Numbered from the stretch's first letter, positions 43,301 to 52,521 are shown. The stretch is DNA of 64,000 bases from Gymnogyps californianus (GCF_018139145.2 NC_059480.1:11656428-11720427); one strand, 5' to 3'. Notes: generated by a model from the sequence alone, not told the origin. Numbers and translations: made by a program.

Positions 43301-46300
43301 ACTCTCAAAAAAAAAAAAAAAAAAAAAAAAAACAACCACCAGCTGCTAGAACTAGTAGGAGATATTTAAAACAGAACTCACTGGAAAATAAATGATTTTC
43401 AGAAAGTAAAAAAATGAGCATTCCTATCCTAATTCCTCTTTAAAGTTTAAAAAGTAGATGGCTTTAGATGGCTGAAGTAAAAAATACAGACAGACCATCT
43501 AAAGTCATTTAAAGACAATCTTAAAAAAACATTACATATAACTGCAATGACATCAAACTCTTCCAAAATTCCCCTGAAGAACTGAATAGTACAGAACCTT
43601 TAATCCAGCAAGGAAGCTCCTTGGGGAACAGACTTATAGATACAACAAAAATGATGCAGCTACTTTAAAAATAGTCACCAAAGAAAACAAAATCTTCATG
43701 CACGTGCCAGCACCTAAAGTATGTTTAGAAGCTGCTTACAAAGATAAGCTCTTACATCAGCACAGAATATATTGAAGAGCTGCTCTTCAATATATTACTT
43801 AGAGTTTAAAATGCTTAAATATCAAATTGCTGATAGGAAATACAGAATTCCTCTTTACACACATGTTCCATAAGTTTGCATCTAAATCATGTTCTTGTTT
43901 TTTTAAAAGAGAACGTAATATATAAAAACTACATTTCTGCTTCAAATGTTTTAACAGTGTTAACTTTCCAAGTCTTCACATGGGTAAAAGAAGAACATCA
44001 TTTGAGAAAGCAAGAGTGAAATCTCCAGAAGAGTACCTATTCCTACAATCTCTACCTGGACCTTAACAAGACATCAGTGACTTGGCTAGAAGATTACCTT
44101 ACCAGGCCATAGCAGTAGTACAGATGAGATTGCAAAGGAAATCAGGTGTGGTACCTAAGAAGAGAGCAACAGACCATTCTTCCATATTACAACTTTTCTG
44201 AAAAAATGAAATAGTGTGAATTGTACAGATACTCTCCTGCCTTACACACCAACCAGAATCGAGATATATACTTAAGTCAACAAGTGCTGAAATACATACA
44301 TAAATCCCAAGGCAGTATTTTCACGAATGCCTTTATTACTTTGATAAATTAAGTGTACTAGCCTTTAATTCAATGAGGCTAAGAAAAGTAACATACAGAC
44401 TCTAAGTCTACATTTATGCTAGGATACATATACGCAGACTCTCACTACTGAAAGTAGTTCTCTGAAGATATTTGTTGTATATGAAATTTCATAGTATGTT
44501 TCTTGGAAAGCTGACCAGACATTTGTAATTCTACAAGGCCTTATCAACACGTGCAGACTAATCCTGAACAGTGCAAAATAAAGCCATTCTGCTACCATGA
44601 TACATGTTTGCATTTCTTTTGTATCTCAGCCCTCTGAGTTTAAAGAACTGCAGAAGGCTTTTACTTCTTCCAAAACATGCCACACGTTCCTCAAACTTAA
44701 AAGCGGTCTGTAAGTGGAATGACCAAATTCACATTAGCCTTACCAATTCCTCACTACCCTATTAACAAGATATTAATGAATATTTCTGAAAACTAACAGA
44801 TACTTCCAAATACTGGAAGAGGCTGCCCAGGTATCTTGTGGACTCTCCGTCCTTGGAGGTATTTAAGACTCAACTGAACAGAATTCTGAGCAACCCGCTC
44901 TAGCTGACCCTGCTTTGAGCAAGGGCGTTGGACTAGACAACCTCCAGAGGTCCCTTCCAACCTCACCTACACTGTGATTCTGTGAGTAAAAATTAACCCC
45001 ATGAGCCAGTTGCCTACTAAGTCTTTCCTGTAAATTGCCGTTGTAACTTCAGTGACATGACGGCTTTTACAAAACCCTACTCCAACACACGAGTGCTTCA
45101 TTTTGAAAATATCCCCAAAAGTTACACAAATAAGTACGTGCGCACGTGTGTGCACACTCACGCACACACACAGACACCTGTGTATTTTTAATTGACGCTT
45201 TCCTCTTGCGCTAGCTGTGAAGGTTGTCTTTGGTTAATCTCTTGTCTTTCCATCTCAAAAAGCTGTTCTCCTGTTTTCACCTCCTAATGGGGCAACAAAG
45301 AAATCTGCACGGTCTTGCAGCCAAAGCAAAGTGGGGCAAATTAGTCTGGAATTAAACAGAATACACAAATGCACATATCATTTTCACACATCATTCTTGA
45401 ACTAAATAAAAGAGATGAATACAAACTCATCTGACAGAAAAGATCAGTGCTTAAAAGAAAAAACTCTATGCTTAAAAATTTAACATATTTGAAAAGACAT
45501 TATGTTAATGGAAAGAGTAAGAAAGTGAGCTCTTTGAGAAAAACAAGGCTATGTTCTGGGGTAGTCTCCCATGAAAACTGACATGGTCGTTAAGAAAGAT
45601 AACCTTTCATTTCTTCAGCAGGACAGAAACTGTCACGATGAATGCATTATGAGGAATGCTCTTGCAAACGCTAAGTCTTTCAAATCTTCTTCCAAGGGAT
45701 TACATATTAACTTTCAATTCAATAAAGCAAGTTTCATAACGTGCAGTTTTGCCTTTTCTGAACATATAACTACTTTTCCAACAGGATAAGGCCTGCAGGA
45801 TTTCTTCTTTTCCAACCCTCTAAGGGTGGCAAGAGGTATCTCTTATTTTCTAAGAAACATAACATGTTTGTCAGCCTTCCTTATGCAAGGGAAAAATAAT
45901 ATGTGAGAGAAATAAAACAGGTTAAATCCTGACTATAAGATCTTGAACAGCTGTCCGCAAAGAATTAAAAAATAAAAGACAAGTAGGAAAATACAAGGCA
46001 ATATAATAGAACCATAAGAGGGGGATCAATTCCTATCTTCTTGTAGCCAAGATGCCAAGCAATAAACCAGGATTGTTTCTGGCACAGAAATCCCATTCAG
46101 ACAGAACAAAATTATAAAAGAAAGAAAAGCAGTTCCCTTGCTCTGTAGCATGGAAAAACTACTGCTTCTGAAAATCTAGCGTCACATAGCTTAACCTTCA
46201 CATGAGTGTATTTGTTTCTACCCTCCAGAGTTTCATATGGAACCATGCATGAAAGAAAACCAGAACAGAAAGAAAATAAAGGCTTACTTCTAACATACCT

Positions 46301-49300
46301 CACCAGTGGGAGAGAAAAGCAAAAGTGTTTAGGGTAGGAGTAGTGCCTCTCTGAAGAACACCAAGGGAAGACTGACAGACTGCATCCAAAAGCAGTATCA
46401 AATGAAGAAGGCTTGCCAGTTATTGCAGCACTGAAATGTGATGTAAGGAAGGCTGCATATCCACCTAGTGAATTCTGTTGCTGGCAGTCTGTGTTTCTTT
46501 GCTCATCTGAGCAAAAGCCACTTTGTAGAATCAGCAATCACACTGCCAAGAGGATCCAGTGCATTCTGATGCATGGCAATCCTCTAGATAACACTATTAA
46601 AACTTTGTATTTCTCTCACAGGTTAACAATGCCAATATTACACCAAGAGGTAGATGCTTCAGCAGGCACAGTAGGTTATCTTACACAATGACACTTTCTC
46701 AGATAGATTACCTGGGTAATCATATTAGCCAGATGCCTTCTTGTCTCAAGCTGGCCACCAAAATCAATGTCAACTTCATAAAATCTCACAATCAGTCTGT
46801 ACTGGGTTTTATTTTAATTTTCTTCACAGTAGCTTGCATGGTGCTATGTTTTGGATTTGTGAAGAAAACAGTGTTGATAACAGGGATGTTTTATTTATTG
46901 CTGAACAGTGCTTACACAGCATCAAGGCCTTTTCTGCTTCTCAGACTGCCCTGCCAGCAATTAGGCTGGGGGTGCACAACAAGTTTGGGGGGACACCAAC
47001 TGACCAAAGGGACATCCCATACCATACGATGTCATGCTCAGCAATAAAACTAGGGGGTGGGGGGTGGAAGTCGGCCAGGGCTGCTGTTGCTTGGAGACTG
47101 GCTGGGCATCGGTCAGTTGGTGGTAAGCAATGGGGGGGGTTTGCATCACTTGTTTTTCTTTGTTTTGTTTGGGTTTTTTTCTTTGTTGTTTTCTTTTTCT
47201 CCCTTTTTTTAATTATTAAACTGTCTTTATCTCAACCCATGAGTTTTTGCACTTTTACCCTTCCAATTCTCTCCCCCATTCCACTGGGTGGGGGAGTAAG
47301 CAAGCGGCTGCGTGGGGCTTAGCTGCCTACCCCATGGTTAAACCACGACACAGTCATTCAATAAATATTACTTCCTTGAACAAATAATGGTCATTTCTTA
47401 TTCCAGAGTGTATGGAGCTGTTCTGAATAATAAAGGTAAACACTGTGGAAACAAGCTCATTGAGCAAAAATTCCACAGTCAAATCTTTACATGCAGTGTA
47501 TAAGCTCAGGTCACTGGAGAGTAAGCTAGGACGTAAACTTCAACCAAAGTCAGCCATAGGTACTTCCACACCAAAACACTGAAAGGCAGTAAACGCATCA
47601 GGTGAGGTTTTTTTGCTCAGAGTCTCACAGACTTCAAGACGGGATGATTCCTGAAGCAGTAGTTAAGAATCCAGATACTTTTTCAAGACAGCACTGGATA
47701 ACCAAAAGTCCTGAGCCCACCCACCAATATAGATTCAGACGAGCAGGGCTTCAGTATCTTGACATAATTGCACTCACTAGAATTTTCCATAGGGTATTTC
47801 TGTCCTTAAAGGGGATACAAGAGTTTTGATTTTAGGAAAGCTAGTATTTATGACTACCCATTAAACATCTTTTAGCAATGGAACACACTAAACTAAGGTT
47901 TATGTGAACTTCACATAAGTTTTGTTTGAGCATATTGAGCTTCTAGAGATGTTTTGTTTTGTGTTTTGAAAATAAATATAATAAAGGGTATCACTTATCC
48001 AGAGATGCTTACACCAAGTTGTCTATCAGAACGGCATTTGTACAGAAAGTTACATACACAAATATTGTAGAGGAGAGATTTAGTGAAGTTACAGATTTAT
48101 CCTAGAAGAAAGTTAAGGTTATTCTAGCAAAATCTATGTTTCCTTCAGTCTCCTTATTTGTTTGTATGTTATCTTTTTCTAAAAGCCAAAGAAAACTAAT
48201 AGAGGCTTCCAAAACAAATCTTATATACAGGTATAAGAAGACCTGTCCTAAGTCAAACCAAAAGTATACATATTCCAGTACTTTAACTCCAATCATAACA
48301 GGGAATGCCAAGAAAATCGGATAAGAAAAGGGCAAGCATATTTCCTCCAGCCTCCACCCACTTCCATGTCAAAGATTTTCCTAAGCTGTCATTTCTAAGG
48401 ATAGAATTTCTATGTATTTAGCAACCTCAAATGGATCTCTCCTCCATGATTCTGTTCAGCCTCCTTCTTCCCCCATAGCATACTTTGGCAAAAAATGCAC
48501 AAACATTTAGCAACACATAAAGCAGTCAAAGATTCAAAGGCCTCTGTTTCAAGCAGAATTATTCCTTAAGCATATTCCATTGTTGCAGAGCAGAAGCACT
48601 CTCTTTCAGGATTTTCCACCTGACCCAGCCATACTCTTTTTAACGGCTTATGATTTACTGACTAAGAACACACGTAAAACAAATGCTGTCCCCTTTGCAA
48701 GGGGAATTACGAGTTTATTGTAGCCTCTAATCACTAGTTCCAAAAGCTTGAATCTGAGCAGTAGTATTGCAGTATAAATAAAAGATTAGACTAGGACTCA
48801 CGTGCTTAACATTCTAATTCCTGGCTGCGCACCTGGCAAATCACTTTACTGCTCTGTGGTTCAGTGTCTCCATCTGTAAAACGTGAATAATACTGCTGAT
48901 TTCCTTTGAAAAAATTTGAGAGCTATTAAGGAAAAGTATTATATAAGAGTACGGTACTGCTATTCTTACAGTTGATTTTGTACGCAGAAACCTTTGTTGG
49001 ATCTGTTAGCTGAGTAGGATTAACGAGATGGTTTCTTTTTTCTACTATTATTGGCTAATATATATCTTTTCTACACTGTAACACAAAAGATCATTGAACT
49101 GGGGAAATGTGGATTGCTAGTTGTATCTCTCTTGCAAGTGGAACAAATTAGTTGCCCAAAGTAGGAAAAAAAAAGTTCTTTCAATAGCTGAGCACAAAGA
49201 TAAACTCCTATTATACTAAAGAAACCAACAGACAAGAATATTTTTCTCTCAGTGATCTGTGTTTGTAGCCCTTAATCTGCATATCAGAAAAAGACTAATT

Positions 49301-52300
49301 TCTTATAGCAAGTGCTCTCTAAGAAATGAAACCGTATCCAAAGATACCTGTATGTTGTCTACTGGTGCAGACATGACTGAGAAGGTTCAGCCAAGCAAGC
49401 TCTACCAAGTATATCCATAGTATCTAAGGAATACAGAAAAAATTTCCAACTGTAACCATAGGTCATGCCTCTCAGACAGTTTACTTCTCTCAAGTGTTCA
49501 TTTTTTGAGTTCCCAAAAGTTCCTGAAAAAGCTTCCATGGAAACTTCGTCCTTGCAAGATAGCAAGAGCTTTCATTTGGAGAGATTCTGGCAAAATTTCT
49601 CTCTGAGCAGACAGGCAAAAGAGTACAAAGAACATTAGTTCACTTGCAGTGCCGGTATAGAATAATATGAAAAACAGACTGACTTGGAAGGTGTAAAAAA
49701 AAAAAAACAACCCCAAACCCAAAAACCAACCAACATAATAATAGCAGCCTTTGTTGCCTCTGAATCTCAAGGAAGATCAAAACAGTAGATTTTGCAATAC
49801 AAAACCTACAGTTACTTTATTTTTTTCCTTTTAAGAGGGCAAGAAAGTATCAAGCTTTGCATAGCTTTTAAAGCTATGAGGAAAGGTAGTATTTTCCTGC
49901 TTAACACTTAACTCTTTACTCTTGAAGCCTCCACCAAAGAGGCTTTGGAACACAGACCTTCAGGCAAATCAACCCTCCTTAGTTTAATATAGATCAGAGA
50001 CAATGTCTTGAATCAGCAACTGAAATCTCTTTCTTTCGGATAAGCATCTCTCTCACTGTGAATTCCAAAGAACAGAAGGTCATTATGCTACACTAGAAAG
50101 TCTGAAAAATACAGACCCATCACAATATATTAAAAACATATCAACACAAGTAATTTCATAATAGGGTAACAAATAATTTCCATGTAAGTGTTAATAATGC
50201 AATCGCAATTGATAACCTATATGTATTTCTCATGCAGAGAGACATGCAGAAGGGTGAATTTCAGCTATTAAAATACCCACTTGTGAATGATCTGTCTGGC
50301 TGAAATGCTTAGTGAATCTACCTAAAATGCAAACCAGGCAGAAATGTTACTTATACAATACCAGACCACAGATTGAGGAAGACACACGTGGGAAATCTGG
50401 TACAGAGAAGGGCATGCCCTTAATTGATCAGGACATATGGAGCACCCATGCAGAGATGACACTGCATTTAAACTAAGTAATAAAAGCAAATCATTGCTTG
50501 TTTCCGCTTCAGTGCTCCCTCCAAACTCCATACTTGGTGCCTGACATTATGTTCTACTGTAAAATAATAGACATGTGAGATGGAATTCCAAGAAATAAAG
50601 CTCTGTTCTCCAGACATTGCCCGCCAGAACTCCCACTGAAATGGGATACAGCCCTATAACTACTTGTACCTCAGATATAATCTGAGTCATAACACATCAA
50701 ATATATATTTTACATAGGTTGATTTTACTTTCAAAAATTGATTTAAATAAATGTTACAGTAAAAACATGAACAAATTTGTTTGGGCTAGCAAAGAATGAT
50801 GAAAAATATACTTTTTCCAGGATTAAACTCATGCCTGTTCACTTTCTCATTACGTAGTGTGTGAAAACACCTCAGAAGAATCGCGCTCCTTGAAACACTT
50901 CAAAAACAGATACAGCTGACATTTTACCTACTTATTCCTGAATAAACTCAAATGAAATGACTTTAAAATGCTCTTTTCATTAAGAAAAAGATGTCACAAA
51001 GATTTTAATTCTTTGCCTACTGAAATTATAGTATTTCTTCACCAACAAGCTTCATTACCCCTAGGTGCTTGGTACTAAGTTGATCCAAACAAAACAAAAC
51101 AAAAAAAGGTACTACCATTACCCCCAAAACAGATGCTCACTTCTATGGCAGACTGTTCTTTGGGATGTATTTTGTGCATACATAGTATTATTATAGGTGG
51201 ATGACCTCTGGATCAGGTTGGAGACTTCCAGTACCAACTGCAGTAGGAATCGCATATGCAGAAGTAGTGGTCTCGCACCTCGAAGTAGGGGAACAACAAT
51301 GAAGAGAACTACAAATCATCCTTGCAGTGATGGACTTCAAAGAAGAAGGGAGGAGGATGGTCATGTGATAGAATGAACTTAATACATGAAAAAGTTATCA
51401 AGAGATAAATAATCAATTCTTTCTTTGTGAGCAAACATACTTTCTATCTACACTTGGTTTTCACATGTAAAGATTAATATTTAACGGTAACTGGGTTAAG
51501 TTTGATACTTTTTTTTTTATTTTTGCAGATACTAGAGTCTATGCAAGACATCTAAGAATTACTAATAAAACAGTGTACAAAACAGAAAGCAAAGATCGCT
51601 TTTCTTAAGGATCATATGTTGTGTGCTTTCCAGTTGTAGTTTTGCCAGGTGTTAAGTTTGTCATTTTACTAAGAGATACAACAAATGTTTAAAAGTTTCC
51701 TCCACCGTCATTGCATCTCTAGAGTTGTGCACTGTGTAATATATTGACTACCACTTTTAATCCTCAAACAGCTATGTTTTCTTAACACTGCAGGGATATA
51801 TTTTTCATATGTGATGATGTGTGACATTTTTTCATATGATACATTTTTGCATATTTTTCAAAACAACATGCGATTATAACTGCAAATAGCAAAAAATATA
51901 TTAAATGTATTGCTTTAACCTTTTGACTTTCCTATATTTATTTGATGTTTGGAGATATGGTGTCATACAAATGACTGCAAGAAACAATGTTATCCCATTT
52001 CAAAGAAATACCCAATACAACATGTTGGCCAACTTAAGCCCATTACTTTTACCAAGTATCAATTTTTTTTGCATTTAATTTTACTAGCTTATTAACTCAG
52101 GGCAGAGATCATATCTTCAGTCCTCTCATGTAGACATCCATGAAATCATGCACAAATGACAACCCAACAACACTAAAGTGATAACACTTAAAAGTTCTTT
52201 TCTGTGTATTTTCATTTAGACAGAATGTTCTCACCTCTGTTTCATCCCATTTCAGATCTACAACTTTCTGTCCCGCTTTTGGCTGCCATGTAGGTAACGT

Positions 52301-52521
52301 CACAGTTGCTCTTGAATGAGGAAGAACAATGTCAGGCTCCAAGGTGGATGAGACTGGTCTGTTCTGTCTTGGTGACGTCAACTCTGTCCGTTCAGGGACT
52401 GGAAGGCTGTGAAATGAGTGTTCACAGTTTGTTCCCTCATAGCCTTCACTACAGAAACAGAGGTAGCCATCACCACTAGTGCTGCAGTTACCATGGTGAC
52501 AGGGGTTGCTGGCACAAGGAT
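1167..52521 (-). CDS. DNER: DNER, internal part of the gene (seven exons, spliced)
   Basis: DNER is a single-pass neuronal membrane protein with EGF-like repeats. It is known from mammals as a Notch-binding protein at neuron-glia contacts, with a role in Bergmann glia. Seven exons on the minus strand join into one open frame of 1,188 nt: 52521-52235, 40871-40777, 38343-38177, 24376-24231, 17347-17194, 11841-11728 and 1391-1167. Every boundary is GT/AG and every phase agrees (1-0, 0-2, 2-1, 1-0, 0-1, 1-1, 1-1). The product closely matches the DNER I remember from human, including [13 protein letters not shown], the linker [25 protein letters not shown] and AQLIDFCAL. It carries EGF repeats 2 to 6 complete and repeat 7 up to its fifth cysteine. 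In the numbering used in the exon entries, the split Asp of exon 2 is residue 1. Both ends of the protein lie outside the window. There is no stop or frameshift, so the gene looks functional. Confidence 0.97.
2518..2551. repeat. A-rich (CAAA)-like simple repeat
   Basis: The stretch is made of A and C, with repeated aaac/aaat units, about 70 bp before the LTR. Confidence 0.6.
2894..2900 (+). promoter_or_regulatory. TATA box in LTR copy 1
   Basis: TATATAA lies 273 bp into the LTR, at the expected U3 position, about 180 bp before the polyadenylation signal. It is intact here and degraded in the second LTR, so only this copy keeps an obvious core promoter. Activity is not shown by sequence. Confidence 0.6.
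3079..3084 (+). terminator. Polyadenylation signal in LTR copy 1
   Basis: ATTAAA is followed by the block ctgtctttatctcaac that both LTR copies share. It lies on the plus strand, so it would not end DNER transcripts, which run the other way. Confidence 0.55.
4084..4134. repeat. Imperfect tandem duplication, about 28 bp
   Basis: Two adjacent copies both begin gagtaacccac and end gtgtacta. The second (4112-4134) lacks five bases found in the first (4084-4111). Confidence 0.7.
10018..10440. other. Isolated GC-rich, CpG-containing island in intron 7
   Basis: Roughly 420 bp of clearly GC-rich sequence lies in an AT-rich intron. I count about 15 CpGs, densest at 10130-10240, and an inverted CCAAT box (gattgg at about 10165). 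ORFs open in several frames on both strands, as GC-rich sequence tends to produce, and none resembles a known protein. It could be an intronic promoter or enhancer, or a fragment of a GC-rich mobile element. I cannot tell which. Confidence 0.5.
11728..11841 (-). CDS. DNER: DNER exon 7: EGF repeat 5
   Basis: This symmetrical phase 1-1 exon of 114 bp lies between acceptor atgttttgtag and donor AGAAG|gtaaac. It encodes residues 285-321. The first six residues (YTGELC) close EGF 4. The rest carries cysteines 297, 302, 308, 317 and 319 of EGF 5, followed by the PEG turn. The sixth cysteine comes from exon 8. Because both phases are 1, skipping this exon would keep the frame and fuse the two neighbouring EGF halves into one repeat. 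QNGGTC is a conserved EGF core but not a glycosylation sequon. Confidence 0.96.
12826..12880. repeat. 55-nt homopurine tract
   Basis: There is an unbroken run of A and G with no pyrimidine, mostly GAAAAA-like units around a 14-A core. On the DNER strand it is a polypyrimidine tract, but no suitable AG and exon follow. Confidence 0.75.
13832..13854. repeat. Run of 23 G
   Basis: The G run is preceded by ggcggggc. It is unstable in replication and sequencing, and able to form G-quadruplexes. The exact length in the assembly should be treated with caution. Confidence 0.8.
17194..17347 (-). CDS. DNER: DNER exon 6: second half of EGF 3 and most of EGF 4
   Basis: This 154-bp exon starts in phase 0 after acceptor tttgtttttag and ends in phase 1 at donor GCTG|gtaggt. 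Residues 233-248 supply the last three cysteines of EGF 3 (237, 239, 248). Residues 249-283 give five cysteines of EGF 4 (254, 259, 265, 279, 281); the sixth comes from exon 7. Sequons are N262-A-T and N276-F-T. The loop between C265 and C279 ([13 protein letters not shown]) is longer than in a typical EGF repeat, as I remember it being in mammalian DNER. No calcium-binding consensus (D-x-D/N-E before C1) is visible. Confidence 0.96.
17348..24230 (-). other. DNER: DNER intron 5 (6,883 bp)
   Basis: This is a complete intron between exons 5 and 6. It is AT-rich throughout and I recognise no repeat family. A plus-strand ORF of 124 codons at 18934-19308 has no recognisable domain and is best treated as chance. 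Confidence 0.9.
24231..24376 (-). CDS. DNER: DNER exon 5: end of non-EGF segment and first half of EGF repeat 3
   Basis: This 146-bp exon follows a very strong acceptor (an unbroken T tract, then ccttaag) and completes the Gly codon from exon 4. It encodes residues 185-232 and leaves in phase 0 at donor GAG|gtaagg. FLNDSVTK carries a sequon at N187. The strand-like stretch [15 protein letters not shown] follows. Cysteines 208, 220 and 226 are the first three of EGF repeat 3 (with SGKGKC); the other three are in exon 6. The junction therefore splits the EGF fold in the C3-C4 loop, unlike the phase-1 junctions between later repeats. Confidence 0.96.
26291..26425. repeat. Old dispersed repeat resembling one found in turtles and archosaurs
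   Basis: Segments such as ttttaaggctagaagaagc, ctgatcatctaaatatgac, tccctgcttaactcaggtc and atagcatttcaattaattcc follow the order of an interspersed repeat I recall from turtle and crocodile DNA (gatcatctagtctgacctcc, then cataacacaggcc). I cannot name the family. The assignment rests on memory, not an alignment. Confidence 0.4.
30385..30545 (-). repeat. MIR-like SINE remnant in intron 4
   Basis: On the plus strand the sequence reads as an inverted MIR: caaagcattttacaag, gcctcacatttgcc, ttattttacagatcagg, ttaagcagtctgtccaag and atctcacagtg. These match the reverse complement of the MIR 3' and core parts. Endpoints are approximate. Confidence 0.55.
33114..33133. repeat. Perfect 20-bp palindrome
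   Basis: agtataggtatacctatact is identical to its own reverse complement. It lies in intron 4 in unique sequence. Confidence 0.85.
34353..34374. repeat. Run of 22 T
   Basis: A plain homopolymer. No poly(A) signal or retrocopy is visible on the side that would make it a tail. Confidence 0.8.
35846..35875. repeat. 15-bp tandem duplication
   Basis: Two adjacent 15-bp copies share attgaaaacta and differ only in the last four bases. A recent small slippage event. Confidence 0.6.
38177..38343 (-). CDS. DNER: DNER exon 4: non-EGF ectodomain core
   Basis: This 167-bp exon follows acceptor tttcttttcttag and completes the Lys codon left by exon 3. It encodes residues 129-183, from [15 protein letters not shown] through [10 protein letters not shown] and [18 protein letters not shown], and ends in phase 1 at donor ATTG|gtgagt. 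This is the most conserved non-EGF part of DNER and has a single cysteine in QCSL. I know of no assigned domain here; the alternating hydrophobic pattern suggests a beta-rich fold (inference). It is separated from exon 3 by the shortest complete intron in the window. Confidence 0.97.
38344..40776 (-). other. DNER: DNER intron 3 (2,433 bp)
   Basis: This is the shortest complete intron in the window, between exons 3 and 4. It contains an open stretch on the DNER strand (39033-39353) flanked by good splice signals, listed separately. I see no transposable element in the rest. Confidence 0.9.
39033..39353 (-). other. Possible unlisted exon in DNER intron 3 (321 bp, open frame)
   Basis: On the DNER strand this stretch is preceded by a clean acceptor (acattttttcag, AG at 39355-39354) and followed by a near-ideal donor (TGGAG|gtgagtaggg, GT at 39032-39031). 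In phase 0 it is open for all 107 codons, and the ORF continues past the donor. The protein is mixed, with acidic and aromatic residues (for example [17 protein letters not shown]), and I recognise no family. Exon 3 ends in phase 2. In that phase this stretch meets a TGA at its fifth full codon, so inclusion would truncate DNER rather than extend it. It could be a poison exon, an exon of another transcript, or chance. ORFs of this size do occur by chance elsewhere in the window. Confidence 0.25.
40777..40871 (-). CDS. DNER: DNER exon 3: glycosylated start of the non-EGF segment
   Basis: This small 95-bp exon starts in phase 0 after acceptor ttttattttcag and ends in phase 2 at donor AA|gtaaga. 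It encodes residues 97-127 plus two bases of Lys128: ITPDVACGN, then [18 protein letters not shown]. Three N-glycosylation sequons fall in 32 residues (N105-A-S, N109-T-S, N124-T-S), so this is probably a heavily glycosylated extracellular stretch. There is no EGF fold; the single cysteine is C103. The match to my memory of human DNER (IACGNASSN..., then [12 protein letters not shown]) is almost residue for residue. The exon was found from the homology and the splice sites, because it is too short to stand out as an ORF. Confidence 0.95.
43307..43332. repeat. Run of 26 A
   Basis: A plain homopolymer on the plus strand. I looked for a retroposed gene upstream and for flanking direct repeats and recognised neither. 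Confidence 0.8.
43766..43796. repeat. Perfect inverted repeat, 15-bp arms, 1-nt centre
   Basis: The left arm (43766-43780) is the exact reverse complement of the right arm (43782-43796), with a single T between them. It could form a cruciform in DNA or a tight hairpin in RNA. No coding or known repeat context is visible. Confidence 0.88.
44811..44985 (+). mobile_element. CR1 LINE, 3' end fragment
   Basis: This 175-bp stretch matches the 3' end of avian CR1 retrotransposons as I know them: ggctgcccag, then ccttggaggtatttaa, then ttggactaga, then ccagaggtcccttccaacct, ending in the CR1 tail gattctgtga. It is 5'-truncated, as nearly all CR1 copies are, and keeps none of the reverse transcriptase. 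It lies antisense to DNER in intron 2. Confidence 0.88.
45134..45157. repeat. 24-nt alternating purine-pyrimidine tract
   Basis: The tract alternates strictly between purine and pyrimidine, is rich in CG and CA steps, and includes the 12-bp palindrome acgtgcgcacgt and an E-box, CACGTG, at 45143-45148. CA repeats follow to about 45176. Such sequence is prone to form Z-DNA. Confidence 0.7.
46798..47350 (+). mobile_element. Solo LTR, avian ERVL-like, copy 2
   Basis: This is a 553-bp LTR of the same family as the one at 2622-3204, starting tgtactgggttt and ending ggttaaaccacgaca. It has a perfect 5-bp target duplication, cagtc (46793-46797 and 47351-47355). Shared blocks include ctgggcatcggtca and aaactgtctttatctcaac. 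It is also in plus orientation, antisense to DNER. The TATA region reads caataaaac instead of tatataaac, and the 3' half has gained G and T runs. No internal retroviral sequence is present. The 193- and 119-codon ORFs that overlap it run from host sequence into the LTR and are not genes. Confidence 0.87.
47215..47220 (+). terminator. Polyadenylation signal in LTR copy 2
   Basis: ATTAAA sits in the same context as in copy 1, just before ctgtctttatctcaac, and confirms plus orientation. Confidence 0.5.
48790..48967 (+). repeat. MIR-like SINE remnant in intron 2
   Basis: The order of motifs is that of a MIR (CORE-SINE): ctaattcctggctgcgc, a gcaaatcacttta block, cagtgtctccatctgtaaaa, gtgaataatactg, then a 3' end resembling gcgctatataa (here gtattatataagagt). 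It is strongly diverged, as expected for a SINE family that was active before birds arose. Endpoints are approximate. Confidence 0.6.
52235..52521 (-). CDS. DNER: DNER exon 2: EGF repeat 2 and Ser/Thr/Pro-rich linker
   Basis: This 287-bp exon enters in phase 1 (the first Asp codon is split) after acceptor tttgtttcag. It leaves in phase 0 at donor GAG|gtgaga. Residues 1-33 form one complete EGF-like repeat with cysteines at 3, 8, 13, 22, 24 and 33. An unusual N-C-S sequon lies at residue 12. Residues 34-96 form a Pro/Ser/Thr-rich linker ending in the conserved [11 protein letters not shown]...KWDETE, which leads into the non-EGF part of the ectodomain. As I remember it, human DNER has a serine run between the third and fourth cysteines. 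Here that loop is short (STSGDGYL). The preceding exon, with signal peptide and EGF 1, is not in the window. Confidence 0.96.

Larger units (their letters stand above)
40872..52234 (-). other. DNER: DNER intron 2 (11,363 bp)
   Basis: This is a complete intron between exons 2 and 3. It carries a 26-A run (43307-43332), a 31-nt near-perfect hairpin (43766-43796), a CR1 3' end (44811-44985), an alternating purine-pyrimidine tract (45134-45157), a solo LTR (46798-47350) and a MIR-like remnant (about 48790-48967). The stretches at 40872-43300 and 48970-52234 are AT-rich with no feature I can support. Confidence 0.9.

Noticed and set aside
43177..43332. Possible retroposed gene ending in the 26-A run
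   Set aside because: No recognisable parent gene, no AATAAA at a suitable distance and no flanking target duplication were found.
46112..46537. Minus-strand ORF of 141 codons in intron 2
   Set aside because: No recognisable domain, and no matching pair of splice sites keeps it in frame with DNER.
46688..47322. Plus-strand ORFs of 119 and 193 codons
   Set aside because: They run from unique sequence into the solo LTR, whose U3/R/U5 sequence is not protein-coding; no retroviral domain is visible.
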